A stretch of 64,000 nucleotides of DNA. Source: Heloderma charlesbogerti. Its lineage: Eukaryota; Chordata; Lepidosauria; Squamata; Helodermatidae. Below, piece after piece: positions 46,522-56,307 of this stretch (its first letter is position 1; the number at the start of each line of letters is the position of its first letter). The stretch is taken from the NCBI GenBank assembly GCA_026122225.1, contig JANEZZ010002683.1:124001-188000 (forward strand). Direction: 5' to 3'. The notes beneath the pieces were generated by a model. The model was given only the letters and a program-made list of their open reading frames with translations. It did no database searches and had not been told where the DNA came from. Made by a program: the position numbers and the translations under genes.

Positions 46522-48997
46522 ATGGGGGTGGGTAGCTCCCGTTTAGAAAGCTCTGCCAATCACTTGGGATGCATGCTAAAGAACTTTAGTAAATTCAAAG
46601 ATAATTATGGCACTAAGATGTCAAAAGGCAAGCTGGTTACATTCTGTCAATTGGAATGGCCATCATTTGGAGTCAACTGGCCAGATATTGGCTCCTTTAA
46701 TGAGGCCACAATTAGAAAAGTGCACGTTGTTGTTGTAAATGATGGACACTAGGATAAGTATCCCTACATAGACTCATGGTTGAGTTGTGCTTTGAGCAAC
46801 CCCTCCTGGGTGAAAGAATGTAAAGGAGAGATGTGTAAACAAATGCTGGCTACAGACCCTCGGAGAGAGAAAGGAGGGAAGGGAAGGCCAATCTTAGAGG
46901 GAGAAGATGAGATAGACTTGGCACAAGGCTTGAGGGGGCAGGATTGTGGTCGCACAGTCCCACCTCAGCCTCCAGTAGACAGCACCCCAACAGTAGCCAC
47001 AACCCCCCAACCCCGGCCAACTGGGTCCTCACCGCAGAGTCTCTCTCAGCCGCCGTCCTATAATGAAGAATACAACGTGACTCCCTCGTGCCCTGCCAAC
47101 TCCTCCTCTGACCATGTCTCAGACAAATGGCCCAACCCGACTCACCAAGACCCCTGCAGGATCCACCCCAGTTAGCAATACATTTTTCTCCTCTGCCTGA
47201 GCCTAGGGCAACCCGAAATCCGCACCCCCAATACCAGTGCCCGATGCGAGAGGTGATGACGGGGCAAGGGCAGACTGCATTTGTGTATGTACCCTTCAGC
47301 ACTGCTGATATGTTCAACTGGAAGAATCAAAATCCTTCCTTTAGGGAAGATCCTGATAAGATGCAAAGTTTATTTCGATCTGTTGGGCAGACACATCGGC
47401 CCAAATGGGCAGACATGCAGATGATGTTGCAAACCCTGCTAACGTCCGAGGAAAGACGCCTAGCGCAAGGCACAGCTGATAGGATCGCCAAAGAGCGAGT
47501 AGCGGGAACTACTAGGGCCCCCCGTGAATTATGCCCCCAAGTAGCCCCTGAGTGGCATCCCAACGACCCCAGAGACCGAGAGTGAAGTCAGGAGTATTTG
47601 GGAATAATAGTGGAGGCATTGGGGAAGGCTTTGCCACATGTGACTAACTTTTTCAAACTGTATGAAGTCCGCCAAGAGAAGGATGAAAATCTCTCTGTGT
47701 TCCTAGGACGGTTGTTTGATGCATTTAGGAAGTTTAGTGACCTAGACCCTGAGGCCCCAGAAAACCAGCGTATGGTAAATACGATGTTCATAGGGCAGGC
47801 AACACCAGGTATAAGAAAAAAACTACAGAAAGCTGAAGGAGCCGTGGGCAAGCCACTAGGGATGTACGAAAGTCACTTACCTTGAATGAAATTTGATTCG
47901 CGGTGGGGGGGAGGTGCTCCCTCCCCCCGAAATTCTGGCCGGGGGGGAGGCACTCTGTCCCTCCCCCCCGAAATTCTGGCCAGGGGGGAGGCGCTCCATC
48001 CCTCCACCCCTGAATCCTGGCCGGCCGGGCTGCAAATGGTGGCGTCTGTAGCCGCCGCTGTTTGCGTCCCTGCAGTCAGCTGTGATAGGCTACATAAATG
48101 TTTACGTAGCCTATCACGGCTGAGAAAAAAAAAACCAACCCCCCCCGCGCGTACGCAAATGGCGGCGCCCATGGGCGCCGCCATTTGCGTTCCTTATTTT
48201 GGCACGTCTAGTTTACGTAAACATTTACGTAGACTACGGCGAAAATAAGGGGAACGCAATTAGCGTAGATGCTACGCTATTTGCGTTCCCCTTATTTTCG
48301 CTGTAGTCTACATAAACGTTTACGTAGACTAGACATGCCAAAATAAGGAATGCAAATGGCGGCACCCATGGGCGCTGCCATTTGCGTACGTGTTTTTTTT
48401 TTTACTCAGCCATGATAGGCTACGTAAACATTTACGTAGCCTATCACGGTATTTTTTAAAAATCTAGCTGTGATAGGCTACGTAAATCTTTATGTAGCCT
48501 ATCACGTTTTTTTGTTTTTACTGGAAATGGTGGTGGTGGCAGCCGGTCGGAAGACTGGCCACTGCCGCCGCCGCCGCACCGCCACCGGAGCCGCCGTCGC
48601 CAGGAGGATTCGCCCAAGGTAAGTCCCGTCCCGGGGGGGCGGGGGGTGGCAGACCATTTTGCCACCAATTTCGGGGGGCCGAATGCGCTGGCATTCGGCC
48701 TCCCTGAGATTCATGGCGAAATTCTCTGACATCCCTACAAGCCACTCTCCGAGCTGGTAGAGATTGCATATAAAGTGTATGGCAATCGAGAGCAAGTAGC
48801 AGAAAAAAGGGAGACAAAGCGCAGCGAAAAGCAGTTGGCGATGCTAGCAGCTGCCTTGAGTGGCAGCACAGGATGCATAGAGCCTCAGCAGAGACCGGGG
48901 GGGGCAGAAGAAGGGAAAGAGCCACCCTAGGTTTGACGAGTGTGCGTATTGCTGAGAGAAGGGACACTGGAAAAAAGACTGCCCGCTGAAAAGGTAG
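46522..48997 (+). pseudogene. gag: ERV gag (matrix, capsid, nucleocapsid), broken
   Basis: Gag forms the virion shell. The ATG at 46522 opens MGVGSS, a myristoylation-type N-terminus of matrix. TAG at 46750-46752 breaks the frame, which then stays open to 47175 and includes a QPPSY late-domain motif. After a frame change near 47130-47170, capsid follows (47127-47585; PFSTADMFNWKNQNPSF block). A TGA at 47583-47585 breaks it, and the frame continues to 47856 where MITE copy 5 begins. Beyond the MITE (48746 on) there is a further frame change. A zinc knuckle of C-X2-C-X4-H-X4-C spacing lies at 48941-48982, with a TGA inside it. The gene ends at a TAG at 48995-48997, where gamma-type elements usually read through into pol. 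Confidence 0.9.
47857..48737. mobile_element. palindromic hAT-type MITE, copy 5 (long form), in ERV gag
   Basis: Starts TAGGGATGTACGAAAGT and ends TCTGACATCCCTA. The duplication CAAGCCAC is exact at 47849-47856 and 48738-48745. The core at 48081-48505 is the clearest of the family: a large palindrome centred near 48267. From left to right it holds a GATAGGCTAC hairpin (48081-48118), a perfect 36-nt palindrome (48154-48189), a TAGTTTACGTAAAC hairpin (about 48207-48240) and a central hairpin (48250-48292). The mirror set follows. Confidence 0.95.
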
Positions 48998-49113
48998 AAA
49001 GAGAAGAGCCAGGGGGAGGGATGCCAATTGAGGGCAGACTCCTCTGAGGATGTAGCTGAAGGGGACTGGGATCTAAAGCCACCACCCTATGAGTAAATGC
49101 TCAGGAAGATCCC

Positions 49114-52100
49114 ATGGTAAAGATAAGGGTCGGTGGCAGAGACTATGAGGCTCTGGTAGATACTGCAGCCACCTTTTCCATGATCCCCGCAAAATCCCCC
49201 TTCGCTAAAGAAAGTGGATGACACGTGACAATATAAGGAATTGAAGGAAGAAAGGCTAGACTGCCTGTATGTGAGCCCCTCCTCACTAAGATTGGAGACA
49301 ATAGACTAGAACATGCCTTTGTGGTTTCGCCCATGTGCCCGGTTGCCCTTCTGGGGTGGGACTTGCTAACAAAACTGCAAGCTGAGATTTTCTTTTGTGA
49401 GGATCAGGTTGTATTACAGCTACCAGTAAAGCAGAGCTCAAATTACCAGATGGCCCTCCAGGCAACTGAAACTGTGTCAAAGGCCAAGGGGATTGAGCTC
49501 TTAGAGAATGTTGACCCGTGTGTATGGGCAGACGGAACCCCAGCCCGGGCAAAGTATGTAACACCAATCAAAATTCCCCTAAAGGAGGGAGAGCTGCCTG
49601 TGTGCATGAAGCAATATCCTTTGAAGAGAGCTACTCGCGCAGGCTTAAAACCGCTTATTGAAAAGTTTAAGAAGCATGGGTGGCTATTAGAGGGCTCATC
49701 CCCCTTTAACACCCCAATTCTGGGGTTGCCCAAGGCAAATAGCGCCTCCCTCCGGCTGGTGCAAGACCTGAGAGCTGTAAACAAGAAGATTTTAGTGGAT
49801 CATCCCCTGGTTCTGAACCCCCACACCATTTTGACCCAAGTCCCAGCGAATGCAAGAGTGTTTTCCGTCCTAGATTTAAAAGATGCTTTCTTCTCTATCC
49901 CACTGCATAAAGACAGCCAGAAAATATTTGCATTTGAATGGGAAGACCCAGATACTTATCATAAAACTCAATTATTATGGGCCGTGTTGCCCCAAGAGCT
50001 CATTTCAGCCCCCAACATTTTTGGATTGGCATTGCAAAAGGATTTGGAGCAGTGGAGGGAAAAGCACCAGGAGGTGGCGCTGTTGCAATATGTTGATGAC
50101 CTGTTGATAGTAGGGGTGGACGAAAGTGACTTACGTGTCCTCGAAGCTTGTTCGCGGTGGGGGGGAGGTGCTTCGCTGCTCCCCCCGCGAAGTTCAGGCC
50201 GGGGGGGGGAAGCTTCCCACCTCACACGGCCGAAATTCAGGCCGGGGAGGAGGCGCCTCGCCTCGCCTGGCCGCGAACTCCGAAGATTTTTTTTAAAAAA
50301 ACAAACGCCCCCGTGATAGGCTACGTGACGATTAACGTAGCCTATCACGGCTAGATCTGCAAAGTCAGCCGTGATAAGCTACGTTAATCGTCACGTAGCC
50401 TATCACGGGGGCATTTTTTTTCTTTTCTTGGAATGGCGGCGGCAGCAGCCGGTCGAAAGACCGGCTGCCGCTCCCGCCCCGCATGAAGACCCGCCGAACC
50501 GCCGGCCGGATCCGCCGCCGGGAGGGACATTCGGCAAAGGTAAGTCCCGTCCCGGGGGGGTGCGGGGGGCAGGGGGGGTGCGGAGAATTTCTCCCCGAAA
50601 CTTGTTCGGGGGGCCGAACACGTTGGCGCTCGGCCCCCCGAAGTTTCGGGGAGAAATTCTCTGCCATCCCTAGTTGATAGTGAGCCCTAGCATGAAAACA
50701 GGGAAGAGGGCAACGGAGTCCTTGCTGAACACTTTGGGAGAAAGGGGGTATAAAGTATCATGAGAAAAGGCTCAAATATGCCAGCCAAAGGTCACTTTCT
50801 TAGGCTATGAGATTGAAATGGGAACAAGAGCCCTAAGCAAGGATCGAATTCAAGCTATACAGAATATGCCTGCTCCTAAAAGCCCAAAGGAGCTATGAGC
50901 CTTTCTGGGTCTGATGGGGTTTTGCAGAATGTGGATCCCTGATTATGGGGGAAAGGCTAAGCCCCTATATGAGTCTCTTACCAAAGAGGGCCTCGCAAGT
51001 TGGAAATGGACCAAAGAAAACCAGCATGCATTTGAACTATTGAAAACTGCCCTCTCGCAGCCTCCAGTGCTCATGTTTCTGAATGGGTGCAAGCTCTATA
51101 GACTGTACGTGCATGAGAACAAGGGAGTTGCCTCAGGAGTCTTAACTCAACCAGTGGGCCCGACATGGAGGCCTGTGGGCTACTACTCCAAGGTCCTGGA
51201 CCATGTAGCAAAAGGATGGCCAGCATGCCTGAGAGCTGTTGCGGCCACCACCACCCTTGTAGAGGAGGCTCAAAAGATTGTCATGGGAGCCAACATGGAG
51301 ATACACGCCCCACATGGAGTGCCCCAGATCCTCGGAGCAGAGGGAGGAAAGTTCTTAAACCCTTCCAGTCAATCTAGATATGAGATCTTTTTGTTGTCTA
51401 ATCCAGGCCTCACCTATAAGCATACCACTGCTCTAAATCCAGCCACCCTTCTGCCAGAACCAGGACCCCCAGGTCATGATTGTCTAGAAGTGTTAACTCA
51501 AGTAGTATTGATTTGACCTGACTTGACAGATGACCTGCTTGAAAATCTAGAAGAAGAGTTCTTCGTAGATGGCTCAAGCAATGTAATCCATGGCACATGA
51601 CATACAGGATGCGCTGTGGTAACGCTGACTGAGACTATACGGAAAGAGAAACTCCCTGCAAGTTGGTCAGCGCAAGCAGCAGAGCTCACTGCCTTGACAC
51701 ACGTGCTAGAATTGGGGAAGAATAAAAGAGTGAACATCTTTACAGACTCACGCTATGCCTTTGCCACTGTACATGCCCAAGGACTACTGTGGAAAGAACG
51801 TGGGTTCATCACAGCCTCTGGACAGAAGATTCCAAATGGGCCACAGATTGTGGCACTACTAGAAGCTCTCCAACTGCCAAAGGAGGTAGCTGTGGTGCAC
51901 GTAAAAGCGCATGGCAAAGCCGCAGATGAGCGCCAGAGAAGGGGAAACGCGAAGGCCGACATTGCAGGCAAAGAAGCAGTGCAGATGGGAGGAGAAGCAG
52001 TGTTTCAAGGCCCAGCCCATGAGATATCCCTCCACCTGGAAGATTACAAAGCAAAATATACCCAGGCTGATGACAAAGCTGCCAAAGAAAATAAAGCCAC

Positions 52101-53303
52101 AACCCCCCCCCCCAAGGGTGGTGGATAGTCCCAGGTGGAAAAGTCATGCTACCCCAATGGCTGACAGAAGAAGTAGTAAAACAACTTCATGCAAAGACCC
52201 ACATGGGAGGCACCGCAATGGGAGACTTACTAGTTCAGCAGGTTGTAGCACCAGGACTGTATGTAGAAGCCCAACGAGTCGCAGCAAGATGCCCCACCTG
52301 CCAGAAGGTAAATCCAAAAGGGGCCCGAGCGCCACTGCCAATGGGAGGACGACAGTGGGCGTACTATCCTGGACAGGCTTGGCATATGGACTTCGCAGAA
52401 CTTCCGAGGTCAGGCCGACACCAATATTTATTGGTACTGGTGGACCAACTAACGGGCTGGGTAGAGGCCTACCCTAAAAGGACAGCTACAGCATCAACAG
52501 TGGCATGCTTCCTACTCCAGGAACTGATACCCCGGTTCCTGCTGCCTGAGTCTATTGAATCAGATCAGGGGAGCTACTTTGTGGGAAAGATAGTGCAAGA
52601 AGTGTCCAAAGCTTTAGGCATTGAATGGAGACTCCATACCCCATGGAGGCCTCAGACTTCAGGTCAGGTGGAGCACATGAATAGGACATTAAAGGCAATG
52701 ATAACAAAAATTTGCATTGAGACCCACTTAAAGTGGCCCCAGGCACTCCCACTGGCTTTAACTCGCATTCATAGCATTCCACGTAGAGGGATAAAATTGT
52801 CACCTTTTGAATTAATGTTTGGAATGCCTCCCAGGGTTCTTCCAGCAGGGTGGAGGGAACAAGTCACTGTCGATTTAGGAAAAACTGAAATTAGGGAACA
52901 TGTTATTGCCTTGCAGTCTGTTTTGTCATCCCTTCACAGGTTTGCTGCACCATTCCAGAGCCTGCCGTTGGACACCCCGATCCATAACTTCCAGCTGGGG
53001 GACCAGGTGCTGCTCCAAAAGTGGAAAAAGGGCCCCCTAACCAAGAAGTGGGAGGGACCATACCAGGTGTTGCTGGTAACCCATACAGCTGTCAAGCTCA
53101 GCGGCAATGACAGGTGGACTCATTGTTCCAGAATAAAGAGGTACAACCAAAGTGAGGACATCAGCTCCCAGGGTGTGGTCACTCCGAAAGCTGACCTCCT
53201 CTCGGAAGAAGAAGCCTGCAAGCAGCGGGATAAAGACAACTGGCATAGTCATCCCATTACAGAACTGAAATTAAAGTTATATAAGATGAGGACCAAAGAT
53301 TAA
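49114..53303 (+). pseudogene. pol: ERV pro-pol (protease, RT, RNase H, integrase), broken
   Basis: Protease region from 49114 has LVDTAATFSM where retroviral protease has its catalytic DTGA, and stops near 49216 and 49237. RT runs open from 49321, with LVQDLRAVNKK, FSVLDLKDAFFSIPL (catalytic Asp) and YVDD at 50089-50100. MITE copy 6 interrupts at 50111. RT resumes at 50681 with TGA at 50761 and 50896. The connection domain is open from 50914 to 51516. RNase H contains FFVDGSS, AAELTAL and FTDSRYAF, with a TGA at 51598-51600. A frame change occurs in a C run near 52105. Integrase is open at 52146-53303: a HX3H and CPTC zinc-binding region, then catalytic residues in WHMDFAELP, ESDQGSYF and GQVEHMNRT. 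It ends TAA at 53301-53303. Confidence 0.95.
50111..50672. mobile_element. palindromic hAT-type MITE, copy 6 (short form), in ERV pol
   Basis: Starts TAGGGGTGGACGAAAGT and ends TCTGCCATCCCTA. The duplication GTTGATAG is exact at 50103-50110 and 50673-50680. Its core is one palindrome at about 50311-50410, centred near 50362, with GATAGGCTACGTGACGATTA arms. A terminal hairpin of about 34-bp stem lies at 50583-50661. Confidence 0.95.
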
Positions 53304-53305
53304 GT

Positions 53306-54779
53306 ATGCAACAGCTGTGTCTGTTAGTGATGATCCTAAGGCTGAACCTAGCTGCAGGAGAAAACAGCATGCCGTTTCTAGCCGAAGCTGTAGCCAGATA
53401 CTTGAACCTCTCAAACTGCTGGGTCTGCATACAGGCCGAGAATGAGGGAAAGGTAGGCACATGGATCCCTCATCCTCTGAACCTGACTGAATTAGTACAC
53501 ACTGAGTATACAGTACATAAACAAATCAATGTTACTTGGGAAGATTACTTTATCTTAAGTCAAACCCCATCATGGGAAGTGCGGCCCCAGTTAGGAGAAT
53601 GGTGTTTCATGCAAAACCGGTCTGACACACATACACACTTTGTAGGAAATAGCAGCTGCAGGAATTATATAGTAAAGGGAGGTGCATGGCACAAGAATCA
53701 CACCTCGAAGAGAACTTTTTGTGCAGGATATGCAGACTTTATCACCCTTCAACCCGAGGTTTCAAGGGTGATAAGTGGCCACAAATGTGTGTGGCCACTT
53801 ATATCAATCCCTCATAGTAGCTCACAATCCTTGTTCTACTGCATTCGAAACCAGACAAAAGATTAAAATACTAGAGCTTGCTATATGAATGGAACTCTCA
53901 GCTCACATGGAGATTCAACCCTATACTTGGGATATTATAATCAGCATTTGGATCCCCAAAAATATGGCCTAGCAGACAAGTCTTGGCCTGCTTTGACCGG
54001 CCATTATTGGATCTGTGGGACTCACGCATATACCCAGTTGCCTGCCAAATGGACTGGCGCATGCTATTCCGGGATATTAAGGCCCCCGTTCACGCTGTTG
54101 CCTCAAAGGGCCTCAGTGCTGCACCGATTATACGGGGTAGATAGATAAAAGATCCCTGAGCGTGAAAGACTTGTCTGCTACACAAAGATGGGGAAATGAC
54201 GAGTGGCCGGCAGAAAGGATAATGTATTATGTGCCTGCCACTTGGGAACCCAACGTGGTGGGGAGAGAACCCACATACCTCACTAATCGCATAATCCAGC
54301 TTCAGGCAATAGTGGAGATCTTTGCAAACGAGACTGCAAGGGCCATAGATTTAGCGGCCACACAGCTAACCCAACTCCGCAATACTGTCACCCAAAATCG
54401 GATGGGACTTGATTACGTGTTGGCAGCAGAGGGGGGCCTTTGTCAAAAGTTCAATTGGACAGACTGTTGTTTACAGATTGACGACAATGGTGATATCCTT
54501 AGAGATATCGCAACCAGAATTAGAAAAGTAACTCAGGTCCCAGTACAAACCTGGAACAGGTGGAGTACTGACTGGCTGACTTCGTGGCTGCCAAACTTTT
54601 GCTGGTTAAAGACTGGATTTATGATATTCTGCTTAGTTATGCTAATTTTGTGTTTATTACCCTGCATACTACCCTGCATTATAGCCCTAGTTAGACGCAC
54701 GGTAGAATCTGTAGTCAGCAGGGAAATGTTTGTACATTACCAGAGATTAGTGATGGCTGAAATAGATCAAGTGTTATAA
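53306..54779 (+). pseudogene. env: ERV env (surface and transmembrane subunits), broken
   Basis: Env would mediate attachment and fusion. The frame starts two bases after pol with a hydrophobic signal-like N-terminus. The surface part (53306-54148) has CWVC at residues 38-41, a CXXC motif of gamma-type Env. It has about eight N-glycosylation sequons. A TAA at 53864-53866 splits it, and a frame change near 54140 separates it from the transmembrane part. A basic DKR followed by Ser lies at the junction in the second frame. In the 205-codon transmembrane frame (54162-54779), residues 78-93 match the conserved retroviral immunosuppressive-domain region. Cys94 and Cys102-103 follow, and a membrane segment lies at about 151-176. 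No strongly hydrophobic fusion peptide is obvious after the basic site. It cannot make a full protein. Confidence 0.9.
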
Positions 54780-54790
54780 GAAGAAAGCAT

Positions 54791-54804
54791 CTTGAGGGGG
54801 GAAT
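54791..54804 (+). promoter_or_regulatory. polypurine tract
   Basis: The run GAGGGGGGAA immediately precedes the 3' LTR, as needed for plus-strand priming. Confidence 0.85.
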
Positions 54805-55149
54805 TGTGGTAAAAAGATGTAACCTAATGCCATTGTATGTGCCTTAAGGAGGCGCAGCATTGTAAGAGCTGCGCATGCCTGGCATGAGCGGACAGTAACC
54901 CTAAGATAAGGCTGCTAGGCAAACCACTGGCAACCAATCAAAAGTAACACGCTGGCTGAGGAATGCAAACTAAGTGATAAAACTGTAGCGTGGGGGTTGC
55001 CCAGGGTAGACTCTGCTTTTGAGCATGAACTCCTTTGTCAAACTGTTTGCAAACAATAAAATCGAGTTGGACCCAGCCTGAAGTTGACTCTCCTCTTTGG
55101 GGCAAATTGGACTAGCCTCCATGGGGCGAAACTAGCATTTGGTGCAACA
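54805..55149 (+). repeat. 3' LTR
   Basis: Same length as the 5' LTR with about 16 differences by eye and no indels. It ends GGTGCAACA at 55149. Confidence 0.95.
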
Positions 55150-55990
55150 CCATCTTCGTAGCCAGTCATTCACCTGGAGTATTTTTCTTTCCCTTTCGAT
55201 ACCTCTTCTAACTACTGGAAGTATGGATGAGAAAACTATCTGGGCCCCAAAGGTCTTGAGTTTCCTTCCTGAAGTTTCAAAGTCTGATGTGATTTCTTCA
55301 TAGCTCCGCTTGGCGGTATCATTTGTTCCCATATGGATGAGAAGAAAGGGATACCTGTCAGTGGGCAACTGTTCAGTCATGTCTCTAATCCATCCTCCCG
55401 GAAGACAGCATACCTGGCGTGTCCATGGGTCTTCTTGACATACTTGGGTTTCGATCCCACACAGCAAGGAGTCTCCCACTACTACTACTCTTCTGTTCTT
55501 GTTGTTGTAGGCCTTGGTTTCATTGCTGCTGCTTGACTGACCTTCAGCCTCTTGCTCGCTCTCATGCAGGTTCCCCTTTAATTCTTCCTCTGCAGGCTGT
55601 CCTCCAGTCCCATCCTCAGTTACCTGGAAACGGTTCCATGGCTCCACTGCTTCCACTGGTGCACAGTGCCTTATAGTTCTTCTTCGCCTGTCTCCCTCTT
55701 CCAAGGTGTATCCTTGACTGCATTTTTCCTCACCTCAGCATTTCCCACTTCTGCCTCAGCTTGCTGTTGCTCTTTAAGCTTCTGGTCGTCACTTTGCTGC
55801 TGTAGTTCCCCCATTCTGTCCAAGAACTCTTCGTGTTTTCTTATTCCCCAGAGGGTGGACAGTCACTGCTCCAGTCCTCCTACTTTTTCTTCCAGCAATG
55901 TGATCAACTTGCACTTGTTGCACAAGTAGGCCATGTTGTTCTCAGGCAAGAAAACAAACATTGCACACACCTTGCAGGTCACCACCGCTG
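55150..55990 (-). pseudogene. CR1 ORF1, zinc finger plus SGNH esterase, best-preserved copy
   Basis: The minus strand shows CKVC...CNKCKLITLL (zinc-binding pairs, near 55970-55900), a glutamate-rich linker, then VVVGDSLLCG with the catalytic Ser. LIHMGTNDTAKRSYEE follows, carrying the GTND block of SGNH hydrolases. A long open stretch runs at 55132-55704. At least one stop lies upstream near 55860, and the ERV cuts off the end. Confidence 0.8.
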
Positions 55991-56090
55991 GAGAGTCTTG
56001 TCCTTCCATAGTCTCTTTCCCCTTTTGTGTCTAGCTTTCTGATTGTTCTAGAGTAGGTTGTGGTTGGTCCTCTACTCTCTGGAAGTTAAA
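55150..56090 (-). mobile_element. CR1 LINE copy D, ORF1 side of the provirus
   Basis: Contains the CR1 5' region and most of ORF1 on the minus strand. Sequence resumes on the other side of the ERV at 45858. An alignment with copy B near 28490-28540 shows the two flanks were contiguous before the provirus inserted. Confidence 0.9.
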
Positions 56091-56307
56091 AACAGATGCC
56101 ACTGCCCATTCCAGAACCTTGCTCAAAAATGGAAGGTTATTTCCAGGGTGATAATTAACAGAGATTGAGAGGTCTAGATTTGATTTTTTTTCAGGAAGGG
56201 CATAACCACTGCCTACCTAAGGGGAAGTAGGCACCATTCCCTCTCCAATTTCTTCAGTTTCATGCACATGGCTTGCTTGTGCTGGGGATTCTAGCTTGCC
56301 TCTTAAA

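Larger units (their letters stand above)
45859..55149 (+). mobile_element. endogenous retrovirus, gammaretrovirus-like, complete but inactivated
   Basis: Two 345-bp LTRs enclose a primer-binding-site region, gag, pro-pol, env and a polypurine tract in standard order. The LTRs differ at about 16 positions by eye. Gag has a PPSY late-domain motif and a single zinc knuckle, pol follows gag without an intervening dUTPase, and env carries a CWVC motif, together pointing to a class I (gamma-like) ERV. Every gene has stops or frameshifts. Two palindromic MITEs interrupt gag and pol. No accessory gene is seen. It is inserted in an older antisense CR1. Confidence 0.95.

Noticed and set aside
48081..48505. 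CRISPR-like array or attachment sites
   Set aside because: Units are palindromic, not direct repeats with unique spacers, and they lie inside a transposon with target duplications in a vertebrate genome.
53306..54779. Syncytin-like captured env gene
   Set aside because: An internal stop and a frame change separate the two subunits, so there is no sign of a preserved reading frame.
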